A DNA stretch of 64,000 nt from Streptomyces sp. NBC_00190 (GTDB lineage: Bacteria; Actinomycetota; Actinomycetes; Streptomycetales; Streptomycetaceae): contig NZ_CP108131.1 in NCBI RefSeq assembly GCF_036203305.1, positions 7,006,001 to 7,070,000 on the forward strand, written 5' to 3'. The notes beneath the pieces were generated by a model. The model did not search any database, was not told the DNA's origin, and saw only the letters and a list, made by a program, of their open reading frames with translations. Positions 44,318-53,264 of the stretch are shown here, in pieces. How positions within the stretch are numbered: position 1 is the first letter of the stretch; the number at the start of each line of letters is the position of its first letter. The translations under genes and the position numbers were made by a program.

Positions 44318-44995
44318 TCAGAGGACAGCGGTTCCCTTCGGCGGACCCCGTGAAGTGATGGCGTGTACGAGGAAGAGCCGCTGCGGCGCGCGGCGTCGGC
44401 GCGGGCGGCGTACGCGGACGCGCGGCCGGAGCCCGGCCGCGGGCGGGCACAGGAGCAGGCGCAGCGGAGTCCAGAGCCATCCGGCGACGGCGCGCACGAC
44501 GCGGAAGACGGCCCGCTCTCCGTGCGCGAGCCACAGACCGCACAGCACGGCGGCCAGCAGGTGGGCGGTCAGCATCCCGCCGGTTGACATGCCGGCCGCC
44601 CCATGGCCGACATCCGCCAGGGGTCCGGCACTTGGAACGCCCGGGACGGTGTGCGCCATCTCGTGCGCGGCGTGGTGTACGTGGGCAGCCGCCTCCGGTA
44701 CGGGGGAAACGGGCGGCAGGAACGGAAGGGACGGCTGGACGAGGGACTGGGCCAGGGAGAAACCTGCGTGCAGCGCGGCCTGGACGGCGACGGCCGCGGC
44801 GGTGACGGCGAGCAGCCCGCGCTCCCGGCCGGACAGCGCCCAGGCCGTTGCCGCCGTGGCGGCGAACGCGGCGGACAGCGCCCACCAAGGCACCGGCGTA
44901 CCCGACATGAGGATGTGGCCGGTGGCCGTGAGCAGCACGCACACGGCTGCGAACATCGCAGCCCGTACGGCTCGGAACAGGAGGCCTGGCGTCAT
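44318..44995 (-). CDS. Polytopic membrane protein with His-rich loop
   Basis: 225 residues from the ATG at 44995, with GAGGA about 10 bases upstream. Four to five membrane segments are visible (LLFRAVRAAMFAAVCVLLTA, VPWWALSAAFAATAATAWAL, GLLAVTAAAVAVQAALHAGF, LTAHLLAAVLCGLWLA). The central loop reads AAAHVHHAAHEMAH, a dense His cluster likely to bind metal, and the C-terminal ~40 residues are strongly basic. I cannot name the family. It lies directly upstream of the ECF sigma gene and could act as its sensor or anti-sigma partner; this is an inference from location. Confidence 0.65.
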   Translation of the reverse strand: MTPGLLFRAVRAAMFAAVCVLLTATGHILMSGTPVPWWALSAAFAATAATAWALSGRERGLLAVTAAAVAVQAALHAGFSLAQSLVQPSLPFLPPVSPVPEAAAHVHHAAHEMAHTVPGVPSAGPLADVGHGAAGMSTGGMLTAHLLAAVLCGLWLAHGERAVFRVVRAVAGWLWTPLRLLLCPPAAGLRPRVRVRRPRRRRAPQRLFLVHAITSRGPPKGTAVL

Positions 44996-45165
44996 TGCGG
45001 GCTCATCCTCGCACCAGCTTTCCGAGCCGCGCACCAGGGTGCGCACTTCCGGACAACTTCCCGTGTGGTGCAGGGCACAACGGAGCCGGGGAACCGATCC
45101 GCCGCGCCTCCCGACTGCCTACCCGGCCCGTCGAAGGGTTCAACATCCGGGGAACGGAGACTTCT

Positions 45166-46428
45166 GTGGCGGCGGAGAGGACGGCGACCGTGTCGCCTGC
45201 GGGGAGGGCGGACGGCGAGCCGGGCCGCCCGCTGACGGCGCTGCTCACCTGCGCCATGGCGTTCTCGATGCTGCAGTTGTTCCTGCTCGGTGCGCTGGGG
45301 CCGCGCCTGGTCGGCGAGTCGGTGGTGTCGCCCGCGGTGCTGGGGCTGACGACCACGGTCGGTTTCGGGACCGCCGCGGTACTGTCCCCGGCGGGCGGCC
45401 GGATCGTGGACCGCATCGGTCCGCGCCGCTCCCTGGTGGTCCTGCTGCTGCTCTCCGCCGTGGCGCTCGCCCTCATCGGCGCCGCGCCCGGCCCCGGGGT
45501 GCTGCTGGCCGCCGTCGCGCTGGGTGGCGTACCGCAGGCGTTGGCCAACCCCGCCACGAACAAAGCCGTCCTGCGCGCGGTCGCGCCCTCGCGGCGCGGC
45601 GCGGTGACGGGACTCAAGCAGTCCGGTGTCCAACTCGGCGCCTTCGCCGCCGGATTGCCGCTGGCCGCGCTCGCGGGCGGGATCGGCTGGCGGGGCGCCC
45701 TGTGGACGGGGGCGGGTGCGGCCGCGCTCGCCGGGCTGTGGGCGCTGCGCGCACTGCCGGCCGACCCTCCGCCGCCCGCCGCGGGCCCCCGTACCTCGCT
45801 CGTGCCGCGGGGCATGGTGGCCTGGCTCGCGGTCTTCTCGCTGTTCCTCGGTGCCGGGATCGCCTCCGTCAACACCTATCTCGCCCTGTTCGGCGCGCAG
45901 CGCCTCGGTATGGGCCCGACGGCGGCAGGCGCTCTGGTCGCCGTCCTGGGGGTGGCGGGGATCGCGGGCCGGGTGGGGTGGTCGAGGGCGGCCCGGCCCG
46001 GGCGCGCCGAGTGGCTGCCGGGATGGCTCGCGTGCGGTGCGCTGGGTGCGGCGGCTCTGCTGGGAGGCGCTCTCGTCGCGAGTCCGCTGGTGTGGGCCGG
46101 CGCGGTCGCCGTCGGCGTGTTCGCCGTGTCCGGCAACGCCGTCTCGATGGTGCTCGTCATGCAGCGGGCCCTGCCCGGCCGGGCCGGACAGGACTCGGCG
46201 CTGGTCGCGGCCGGTTTCTTCGCCGGATTCGCGGTGGGGCCGCCCCTGTTCGGCCTGCTCGCGCAGAGCGGACGGTACGGGCCGGGCTGGCTGCTGGTGG
46301 CGGCGGAGTTCGCGGCGGCGGGAGCCGTCGCGTTCTTCTGGGCCGTACGGGACGGGCAGGACGGGCAGGACGAGAGCGACGGGCGGGCGGGGCACGACGG
46401 GCACCGTCGGCGGGAAGAGGCGTCGTGA
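45166..46428 (+). CDS. MFS transporter (CynX/NIMT-like)
   Basis: 420 residues from the GTG at 45166 (GTG at 45190 is possible), with CGGAGA 5 bases upstream. Twelve hydrophobic segments, with GRIVDRIGPRRSLVVLLLL as the 2-3 loop and ANPATNKAVLRAVAPSRRGA then TGLKQSGVQLGAFAAGLPL as conserved segments of the cyanate/nitrate-type MFS group. It probably imports or exports an organic anion or sugar acid. It overlaps the GH88-like gene by 4 bp (GTGA), so the transported compound may be that enzyme's substrate or product. Confidence 0.85.
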   Translation: MAAERTATVSPAGRADGEPGRPLTALLTCAMAFSMLQLFLLGALGPRLVGESVVSPAVLGLTTTVGFGTAAVLSPAGGRIVDRIGPRRSLVVLLLLSAVALALIGAAPGPGVLLAAVALGGVPQALANPATNKAVLRAVAPSRRGAVTGLKQSGVQLGAFAAGLPLAALAGGIGWRGALWTGAGAAALAGLWALRALPADPPPPAAGPRTSLVPRGMVAWLAVFSLFLGAGIASVNTYLALFGAQRLGMGPTAAGALVAVLGVAGIAGRVGWSRAARPGRAEWLPGWLACGALGAAALLGGALVASPLVWAGAVAVGVFAVSGNAVSMVLVMQRALPGRAGQDSALVAAGFFAGFAVGPPLFGLLAQSGRYGPGWLLVAAEFAAAGAVAFFWAVRDGQDGQDESDGRAGHDGHRRREEAS

Positions 46429-47525
46429 GCGCCACGAGGTCCGAGGACTGGGCCGGCCGCGCGCTGGCCGCCGTCATCGAACGGGTCGCGGTGACCGCGG
46501 CGGAAGTGGGCACGCGCTTCCCCCTGTACGCCGAGCCCGCCGACGGGCGGTGGACGACCACCGGCCGTGGTTCGTGGACCGGCGGGTTCTGGGCCGGTCT
46601 GCTGTGGCTGCGCGCGCGGTACACCGGTGAAGCCGCCGACCGGCGCGCCGCCGCCGCGTGCACGGCCCGGCTCGCGCCGTGGGCGGACGCCGACACCGCC
46701 ACCCGCGGGCTGATCCTCTGGTACGGGACCTCCCCGGCCGGGGACGACGCCGAAGCCGCCGCCCTGCGCGAGCGGGCGGCCCGGGCCTGCCTGTCGGCCT
46801 ACGACCCCGGACTAGGGCTGCTGCCCTGGGGGAACGCGCTGGGCGGGCCGCGCCTGCTGGCCCGCGTGGACGGCGTGCCCGGTACGGTGCCCCTCCTGGC
46901 CGGCGCCGGGCCGCACGGCGCGGCGGCGGCAGCTGCCCATCTCCACCGACACCTGGAACTCTGCCTCGGCGCGGGCGGTGCGCGGCGGCCGTGGCTGCGG
47001 CCCGCCTGGCGCTTCGACGAGGCCGCGGGCTGGCAGCCCTGCGAGGATCCGCCGCCAGGCTGGAGCCGCGGGGCGGCCTGGCTGCTCCTCGCGGTGGCCG
47101 ACGCCCTGCTGCTCCCGGACATGGCGAGGACCGGTTCCGCCCGGCTCGACGGGGCGGCCCGGCAACTCCTGTCGCGCGGAGGGGGCCTGGCCGGACCGCT
47201 CGTACCTCCCGCCGACGCGTCCCGGCCGGACGGGCCCCTCGACACCTCGGCCGCCGCGATCACCGCGGTCGCCCTGCTGAAGCTCGCGCGCGTGCCCGGC
47301 CCGAGGTCGGCGGCGTACTCGGACCGGGCCGAGGCGATCCTGCGCCGCCTCGCGCGGGACCATCTCACGGGCCCCGGCCCCGGCCGCCCGGCCGGGATGC
47401 TGCTGGACGGCTGCTACGACGCCGGGAAGGAGCCGGGCGTCCGGCACGAACTCGTCTGGGGCGACTTCTTCCTGGCGCTCGGGCTGGCCGCGCTGGCCGG
47501 AGTCGTCGACATCACCCGCGTGTAG
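46425..47525 (+). CDS. GH88-like unsaturated glucuronyl hydrolase
   Basis: 366 residues from the GTG at 46425, overlapping the MFS stop. The (alpha/alpha)6-barrel signature is present: SWTGGFWAGLLWLRARYTGE, then PPGWSRGAAWLLLAVADALL (the WxRGQAW-type motif), DTSAAAITAVALLKLA and VWGDFFLALGLAAL. These enzymes remove unsaturated uronic acids from lyase products by hydrating the double bond. There is no signal peptide. Coupling to the MFS gene suggests uptake and cytosolic use of such sugars. Two conserved catalytic Asp positions could not be assigned by eye. The 3' end overlaps the acyl-CoA dehydrogenase gene by 14 bp. Confidence 0.72.
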   Translation: MSATRSEDWAGRALAAVIERVAVTAAEVGTRFPLYAEPADGRWTTTGRGSWTGGFWAGLLWLRARYTGEAADRRAAAACTARLAPWADADTATRGLILWYGTSPAGDDAEAAALRERAARACLSAYDPGLGLLPWGNALGGPRLLARVDGVPGTVPLLAGAGPHGAAAAAAHLHRHLELCLGAGGARRPWLRPAWRFDEAAGWQPCEDPPPGWSRGAAWLLLAVADALLLPDMARTGSARLDGAARQLLSRGGGLAGPLVPPADASRPDGPLDTSAAAITAVALLKLARVPGPRSAAYSDRAEAILRRLARDHLTGPGPGRPAGMLLDGCYDAGKEPGVRHELVWGDFFLALGLAALAGVVDITRV

Positions 47526-48762
47526 GACCTGGCCCGGAGGGTTCCCCGCCTCCGTATCCGCGCAGGACGCGCCGGGCCACGGAGGTGATGTGGAGCTCGT
47601 CCGGGCCGTCGAGGATGCGGGCCGCCCGGCCGGTACGCAAGAGCGCCGGCAGCGGGGTGTCCGGACCGAGCCCGGCGGCGCCGTGCACCTGGATGGCGCA
47701 GTCCGCGACCTGCTGGAGCATGCGGGCGGCGGCGACCTTGGCCAGCCCCACCTCCGTGCGGGCGTCCTGCCCCGAGCCGACCAGGGCCACCGCCTCGTGC
47801 ACCAGCGGCCGGGTGGTCCGCAGCGCGAGCAGGGCGTCGAAGACGTGCTGCTGGACCAGTTGGTGGTCGGCGAGCGGTCCCCGCGATCCGCGCCGGGTGG
47901 CGGCCCGTTCACACATGAGGTCGAAGGCGCGCTGGGCCTGGCCGAGCCAGCGCAGACACCGCAGCGTACGGCCGAGCTGGAGCCGCTCGCCCGCGATGGT
48001 GAGGGCGCTGCCGGGCTCGCCGAGCAGGTGGTCCGCGGGCACCGGGACCCGGTCGAGCGCGATCTCGTACTGGCCCGCCGCGCCGAGCACGGGAAGCTCG
48101 CGGACCACCCGGAAGCCGGGGGAGCGGGTGGGCACCAGCAGCAGGGACAGCCCCCCGCGGTCTCCTGCGGTCCCCTCCGTACGGGCCATGACGGTCACCA
48201 GGTCGGCGCCCGCGGCGCCCGAGGTGAACCATTTGCGGCCGGTGACGACCCAGCTGCCGTCCGGCCGGCGCTCCGCCCGGGTGCCCGTCAGGAAGGGGTC
48301 GGTGCCCGGGACGTCCGGCTCGGTCATGGCATAGCAGGTACGCAACTCCCCGGCGACCAGGGGCTTCAGGTACTCCTCGCGGACCCGCGTCCCCCCGTGC
48401 CGCGCCAGCATCGTCACATCGAGCAGGGGCGCGGACCCCAGCGCGGCGGGCCCGTGATCACTGGCGCCCTCGGCCTCGGCCAGCTCGGCGTACGCCCCGA
48501 AGGACAGCCCGCCACCGCCCAGTTCCACGGGGAGCGGCAGCGCCCAGAGCTCCTCGTCCCGGGCGCGGCGGCGCAGTCCGGCCAGCGCCGCGGCCGCCTC
48601 GGGGCCGCCCGCGTCCAGTACGGACTCCAGCGGGATCACCCGGGTACGGACGAACCGGTCGATCCTCGCTCTCAACTCAACTTCCTCGATGGCGCGTTGC
48701 GCGCGGGGGGAGTGGTGGGCCGGGTCCGGTGCTGTCACTGCTCTCTCCTCGTTCCCGCTCAT
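47512..48762 (-). CDS. Acyl-CoA dehydrogenase (ACAD10/11-like)
   Basis: 416 residues from the ATG at 48762. The middle domain shows CYAMTEPDVPGTDP, then KWFTSGAAGADLVTVMARTE, typical of FAD-binding acyl-CoA dehydrogenases. The C-terminal helical domain includes LQQVADCAIQVHGAAGLGPD and the ARILDGPDELHITSVARRVL signature of the ACAD10/11 group, where the catalytic base lies in the DGPDE loop. It would oxidise an acyl-CoA to the enoyl-CoA and pass electrons to ETF. It is divergent from the CoA-transferase and ligase genes, 129 bp away, so the three probably serve one pathway. Substrate unknown. Confidence 0.9.
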   Translation of the reverse strand: MSGNEERAVTAPDPAHHSPRAQRAIEEVELRARIDRFVRTRVIPLESVLDAGGPEAAAALAGLRRRARDEELWALPLPVELGGGGLSFGAYAELAEAEGASDHGPAALGSAPLLDVTMLARHGGTRVREEYLKPLVAGELRTCYAMTEPDVPGTDPFLTGTRAERRPDGSWVVTGRKWFTSGAAGADLVTVMARTEGTAGDRGGLSLLLVPTRSPGFRVVRELPVLGAAGQYEIALDRVPVPADHLLGEPGSALTIAGERLQLGRTLRCLRWLGQAQRAFDLMCERAATRRGSRGPLADHQLVQQHVFDALLALRTTRPLVHEAVALVGSGQDARTEVGLAKVAAARMLQQVADCAIQVHGAAGLGPDTPLPALLRTGRAARILDGPDELHITSVARRVLRGYGGGEPSGPGPTRG

Positions 48763-48891
48763 TCCCGGGAACTCATGGGAACGGCTGTCCGACTGTCTGT
48801 CCGTGGAACTGGTCGGGTGCGGACGCTCCCGGGTTCCCCGCGATCCGTAAGACCCGGGCGACGGCCACCGCCGCGCCAGGAGAGGAGAGGC

Positions 48892-50667
48892 ATGGCGTCA
48901 CCAGCCACCACGCAGACGGTCCGGCCGCTCGACACACTGCGCTTCGACACCTCGGGGCCGCCGCAGATCACGAGCGTCGCCGCCGACCACCTGCGCCTGC
49001 TCGGCGCGCGAACGGACCACCCCGGCGGGGGACACGGCGCCGCCGGCATCACGCTCACCGGCGGGGACTTCGCGCCGGCCCGCGCGCTCGCCACCTGGGC
49101 GCGTCCCGCGAGCGGACTCGCCGACGAGGCCATGGTGCAGGCCGCCACCGGCATCATGGCCGTGCACGGCCGCAGGGACGGCGGCCCGCGCGGCCTGGCC
49201 GTCGACTTCGCCGCCACGGCCACCGCCGTCCTGGCGGTGCAGGGGCTGCTCGCGGGCCTGGTGGGCCAGGCCCGAGGCGGCCCGGCCGCCCAGGTGACCA
49301 CCAGCGCGGACCGGGCGGGGCTGCTCGCGGTGTCCCAGTACCTCGCCGCCGCCGGGGCCGACGAAGGGGAGGCCTGCGAACTCGCGCCGGGAGGACCCCC
49401 GTTCACCTCCGCCGAGGGCCTCGTCTTCGAGCTGGAGACGCTCGACCCCGGTGCCTGGGCCGCGTTCTGGCGGGACCTGAAGGCACCCGCCGATGCGATG
49501 CGGGCGGGCTGGCGGCCCTTCCAGTTCCGGTACGCGACCGCCTGCGCCCCCTTCCCGCAGGCCCTGCACGCGGTGACGCGGGCCCACGGCTGGGCACGGA
49601 TCCGTCAGGCCGCGGCCCTCTCCGGTGCCGAGGTGTGCGTCCTCGGCAGCCTCGCGGAACGGGCCGGCGAACACGACGGCGCCGCGCCCTGGTCCCTGGT
49701 CCCGCTGGGTTCCGGGCCCCTGATCAGCAGGCCGGGTCCGTTCTCCCCCGGCCGGCCACTGGCCGGACTCACCGTGCTGGAGGCCGGCCGCCGCATCCAG
49801 GCACCGCTCGCCGCCCACCTGCTCGGACTGCTCGGCGCCGAGGTGATCCGGATCGAGCCGCCGGGCGGGGACCCGCTGCGCGGCATGCCCCCGGCCTGCT
49901 CCGGAACCTCGGCCCGCTGGCTCGCCCTCAACCGCGGCAAGCAGGCCGTCGAGATCGACATCAAGGCGGAGGCGGACCGGGACCGGCTGCGGGAGCTCGC
50001 GGCGACGGCCGATGTGTTCCTGCACAACTGGGCGCCGGGCAAGGCCGCCGAACTCGGCCTCGACGCGGACGACCTCGCACGGGTCAATCCGGCGCTGGTG
50101 TACGCGTACACCAGCGGATGGGCCGACCGGCTCCGGGACGCCCCGATGGGCACCGACTTCATGGTCCAGGCCCGCACCGGCGTCGGCGAAGCCGTCCGCC
50201 CCGAAGACGAGCCCGCGGCCCCTTCGCTGATGACCCTGCTCGACGTACTCGGCGGGCTGCACGGCGCCGAGGCCGTACTCGCCGGGCTCCTGCTGCGCGA
50301 GCGCACCGGCCGCGGCGCACGGGTGGACTCCTCCCTGCTCGGCGCCGCCGACACGCTGACCGCCCCCGCCCTGCGCCGGGCGGCCCGGGGTGAGAACCCC
50401 CGTGGCCCGGCCGGATTCCGCCGACCGCTGCCGACGGCCGACGGCTGGATCGCCCCCGCCGACGTCTGTGCCCCCGCGGCCGCCGCGTACGACCTGCGCG
50501 CGCTGGCGACCGACGAAGCCCTGCGGCAGCTGCGCGACCACGGACTGACGGCGACCGCCGTCACCACCGACCTGTCCGAACTGCACCACGACCCGCGTTT
50601 CGCCGGCTCGATCAGCCGCGACGCGCACGGTGCCCCCGCAGTTCCCGACCCCTGGAGCTTCGCGTGA
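48892..50667 (+). CDS. Class III CoA-transferase (CaiB/BaiF) family protein
   Basis: 591 residues from the ATG at 48892, preceded by GGAGAGGAGAGG. The C-terminal ~330 residues match CaiB/BaiF: LAGLTVLEAGRRIQAPLAAH, LLGAEVIRIEPPGGDPLRGM, WLALNRGKQAVEIDIK, FLHNWAPGKAAELGLD, and GTDFMVQARTGVGEA with the conserved Asp that forms the acyl anhydride in this family. The N-terminal ~280 residues are a partial second copy (VQAATGIMAVHGRR, TATAVLAVQGLLAGLVGQAR), as seen in double-length CoA-transferases. It probably moves CoA between acids in the same pathway as the ligase, which overlaps its end by GTGA. Confidence 0.88.
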   Translation: MASPATTQTVRPLDTLRFDTSGPPQITSVAADHLRLLGARTDHPGGGHGAAGITLTGGDFAPARALATWARPASGLADEAMVQAATGIMAVHGRRDGGPRGLAVDFAATATAVLAVQGLLAGLVGQARGGPAAQVTTSADRAGLLAVSQYLAAAGADEGEACELAPGGPPFTSAEGLVFELETLDPGAWAAFWRDLKAPADAMRAGWRPFQFRYATACAPFPQALHAVTRAHGWARIRQAAALSGAEVCVLGSLAERAGEHDGAAPWSLVPLGSGPLISRPGPFSPGRPLAGLTVLEAGRRIQAPLAAHLLGLLGAEVIRIEPPGGDPLRGMPPACSGTSARWLALNRGKQAVEIDIKAEADRDRLRELAATADVFLHNWAPGKAAELGLDADDLARVNPALVYAYTSGWADRLRDAPMGTDFMVQARTGVGEAVRPEDEPAAPSLMTLLDVLGGLHGAEAVLAGLLLRERTGRGARVDSSLLGAADTLTAPALRRAARGENPRGPAGFRRPLPTADGWIAPADVCAPAAAAYDLRALATDEALRQLRDHGLTATAVTTDLSELHHDPRFAGSISRDAHGAPAVPDPWSFA

Positions 50668-52412
50668 CTGTCGCACTGCACGACCTGCTGCCCGCCGCAC
50701 TGCGCCGGTCCTGGGTGGTCGACGGCACCTGCCCGGACCTCGATCTCTACAGCCTCTTCCGGGCCCGCCAGATCGCCGACCTGCACCGGACCGCCGTCCT
50801 CGACGCCAAGGGCGCACTCTGCTACACCGCGCTGGACCGCAAGGCGCGATGTCTGGCCGCCGGCCTCGAAGAACTCGGCATCGGCCCGGGCGACGTGGTC
50901 GGCGTACAGCTCCCCAACGACCGCGGCGCCGTCATCGCCGATCTGGCGCTGGCCGCCCTCGGGGCGGTCGCGCTCCCGTTCCCCGTCGGCCGCAGTGCCC
51001 TGGAGGCCGAGTGCCTGCTGCGCCGGGCCGAGGCGGTCGCCGTCATCGCCGCGACCGAGCACCGTGGTTCCCGGCACGCGGCGGATCTGGCGGTCCTCGC
51101 GGGAGCGCTGCCGTCTCTCCGCCATGTCGTCGCCGCGGGCCCCGGTACCGCACCTGAAGAAACGATTCCGCTGGCGCGGCTGATGCGCTCCGACCCCAGC
51201 GGATTCGTCCCCGCCCGGCCCGACCCCGACAGCGCGGCCCGCATCCTCGTCTCGTCCGGCTCGGAAGCCGAGCCGAAGATGATCGCGTACTCGCACAATG
51301 CGCTGGCCGGCGGGCGGGGGAACTTCCTCGCCTCCCTCATCCCCGACCGGATCCCGCCGCGCTGCCTCTTCCTCGTACCGCTGGCCTCCGCCTTCGGGTC
51401 CAACGGCACCGCCGTCACGCTCGCCCGGCACGGCGGGACCCTCGTCCTGCTCGACCACTTCAGCGCGGAGGCGGCGATCGCGGCGGTACGCGAACACGAG
51501 CCGACCCACGTCCTGGGCGTTCCCACCATGGTCCGCATGATGCTCGAACGCCTCGACGAGACGGGCGAGGAGCTGCCCGCGCCCACCGCGCTGATCCTCG
51601 GCGGGGCCCCGCTCGACGAGACCACGGCCGCCGCCGCGGCGCAGGCGTTCGGCTGTCCCGTCGTGAACCTCTACGGTTCCGCCGACGGGGTCAACTGCCA
51701 TACGGGGCTGGGCCGCATGGTCCCGCCCACCGACGGCTCGGGCGTGGTCGCGGGCCACCCCGACCCCCGGGTCGCCACGATCCGCATCGCCGACCCCGAC
51801 ACCCACGAGCCGCTGGCCGAGGGAGACATCGGGGAGATCATCTCGCGCGGCCCGATGACCCCGCTCTGCTACGTGGGCGCCCCCGACCTGGACGCCCGGT
51901 ACCGGACGCCCGACGGCTGGGTCCGCACCGGCGACCTCGGCTATCTCGACGCGGACAGCGTCCTGCACGTCGTCGGCCGGCTCAAGGACATCGTGATCCG
52001 CGGCGGCGCCAACATCAGCCCCGCCGAGGTGGAGCGCGAGCTCACGGCGCACCCCCAGGTCCGGGACGTGGTCTGCGTCGGCGTCCCCGACCCGCTGATG
52101 GGGGAGCGGCTGGCGGCCTGCGTGGTGGCGCGGGGCGGGCGGCCCCCCACCCTCGCCTCGCTCGGCGACCACCTGACAGGGCGCGGGCTGGAGCGGCGCA
52201 AACACCCCGAGCGGCTCCTCGTACTCGACGAGCTGCCTCTGACGGCGGCCGGCAAGCCGGACCGGGCGGCGCTGCGCGAGCGCCTGGCGGAAAGCCTGAC
52301 GGAGAACTTGACGGAGCGCCTGACCGAGGTCCCGGCCGCGCGCCTGACCGAGAGTCTGCCGCAGCATCGCAAGGGCGCGGGCGCCTCGGCCCCGCTCGCA
52401 CAGGCGGGATGA
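50664..52412 (+). CDS. AMP-dependent acyl-CoA synthetase/ligase
   Basis: 582 residues from the GTG at 50664, overlapping the previous stop. The ANL-superfamily motifs are in order: ILVSSGSEAEPKMIAYSHNA (P-loop variant), NLYGSADGVNCHTG, VRTGDLGYLDADSVLHVVGR, RLKDIVIRGGANISPAEVER and LTAAGKPDRAALRERL with the catalytic Lys. It activates a carboxylic acid to the adenylate and then the CoA thioester. The C-terminus has ~35 extra residues built on LTE repeats (LAESLTENLTERLTE), which could form a helix. With the CoA-transferase and the divergent dehydrogenase it may feed an uncommon acid into beta-oxidation. A terminator follows at 52417. Confidence 0.88.
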   Translation: MTVALHDLLPAALRRSWVVDGTCPDLDLYSLFRARQIADLHRTAVLDAKGALCYTALDRKARCLAAGLEELGIGPGDVVGVQLPNDRGAVIADLALAALGAVALPFPVGRSALEAECLLRRAEAVAVIAATEHRGSRHAADLAVLAGALPSLRHVVAAGPGTAPEETIPLARLMRSDPSGFVPARPDPDSAARILVSSGSEAEPKMIAYSHNALAGGRGNFLASLIPDRIPPRCLFLVPLASAFGSNGTAVTLARHGGTLVLLDHFSAEAAIAAVREHEPTHVLGVPTMVRMMLERLDETGEELPAPTALILGGAPLDETTAAAAAQAFGCPVVNLYGSADGVNCHTGLGRMVPPTDGSGVVAGHPDPRVATIRIADPDTHEPLAEGDIGEIISRGPMTPLCYVGAPDLDARYRTPDGWVRTGDLGYLDADSVLHVVGRLKDIVIRGGANISPAEVERELTAHPQVRDVVCVGVPDPLMGERLAACVVARGGRPPTLASLGDHLTGRGLERRKHPERLLVLDELPLTAAGKPDRAALRERLAESLTENLTERLTEVPAARLTESLPQHRKGAGASAPLAQAG

Positions 52413-52416
52413 CAGC

Positions 52417-52447
52417 GGGGCCCGGCGGCTTCATGCCGCCGGGCCCC
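52417..52447. terminator. Bidirectional terminator after the ligase gene
   Basis: Perfect 13-bp arms GGGGCCCGGCGGC / GCCGCCGGGCCCC around TTCAT, between the ligase and the convergent metal-binding lipoprotein gene. Confidence 0.75.
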
Positions 52448-52466
52448 TTCCCGCCCTGCCGTCCGC

Positions 52467-53264
52467 TCAGGAGGCGGCCATGGCCTTCTTCAGCTCGGCA
52501 GCCGCGTTGCGGTAGACCGGCAGCAGGTCGAGGTCCTCACCCGGGTAGTTGACGATCTTCACCTGCCTGGCGCCCGAATCGGGCAGGACCGTGCCGGTGG
52601 ACATGTGCGCGTTGTCCAGTACGAGCGCCGGCTTCTTCGCGGAGAGCTCGGCGAGCTGCGCCGGGGTCACGGCCTCGGGCCCGTACGTGCCCACCACGGT
52701 GGCGCCCGAGAGCTTCGCCGACCACGCGGTGAAGACCTGGGCCACCACGGAGGGGCTCTTGCCGCCGGGCCAGGCGGCCTGGAGTTCCTGGTTCAGCTTC
52801 GCGTATTCGGTGTCGAAGCCGGACTTCCACGTGGCGGCCGCGTTCTCGGTGCCGAACAGCTTGCCCAGTTTGTCGACCTCGGCGTTCACCTTGCCGGGGT
52901 CGTTGTCCAGGTTCACCTCGACCAGCTTCGCCTTGGAACCGGCCGCCTCCTTGATCTTCGCGGCGTACGGCTCGAAGGGCGCGTACAGCACGAAGTCGGC
53001 CTCGGCCACGGCGGCGAGGTCGGAGGGCTTCGGGTCGTAGTCCGGCGCGTGATGCACGGACTGCGGCACGATGACCTTGATGTCCTCGGCTCCGGCCGCC
53101 TTCGCGAGGGCGCCCTCCCAGGTGGTGGTGACGACCACGACCGGCTTCCCGTCGTGCTGCTGCTTGCCGTCCTTGGACGAGGCGTCACTCCCGCAGCCGG
53201 CGGCCAGGAAGAGTGCCGTGCTCAGTGCGAGGAGGGAAGGGATACGGACGCGGGTGCGCGCCAT
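52467..53264 (-). CDS. Zinc/manganese ABC transporter substrate-binding lipoprotein
   Basis: 265 residues from the ATG at 53264. The lipobox LAAGC anchors it at Cys ~24. Conserved metal-ligand regions are SVHHAPDYDPKPSDLAAVAE (His pair and Asp), AAWPGGKSPSVVAQVFTAWS, and LDNAHMSTGTVL. It lacks the His/Asp-rich flexible loop of many ZnuA proteins, so zinc and manganese are both possible. The gene starts inside the 3' end of the permease gene (43-bp overlap), confirming a single operon with the two genes upstream. Confidence 0.85.
   Translation of the reverse strand: MARTRVRIPSLLALSTALFLAAGCGSDASSKDGKQQHDGKPVVVVTTTWEGALAKAAGAEDIKVIVPQSVHHAPDYDPKPSDLAAVAEADFVLYAPFEPYAAKIKEAAGSKAKLVEVNLDNDPGKVNAEVDKLGKLFGTENAAATWKSGFDTEYAKLNQELQAAWPGGKSPSVVAQVFTAWSAKLSGATVVGTYGPEAVTPAQLAELSAKKPALVLDNAHMSTGTVLPDSGARQVKIVNYPGEDLDLLPVYRNAAAELKKAMAAS

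Noticed and set aside
49605..52367. A 920-codon antisense open frame over the CoA-transferase and ligase genes
   Set aside because: Same cause; the sense strand encodes intact ANL and CaiB motifs and no domain is seen on the other strand.
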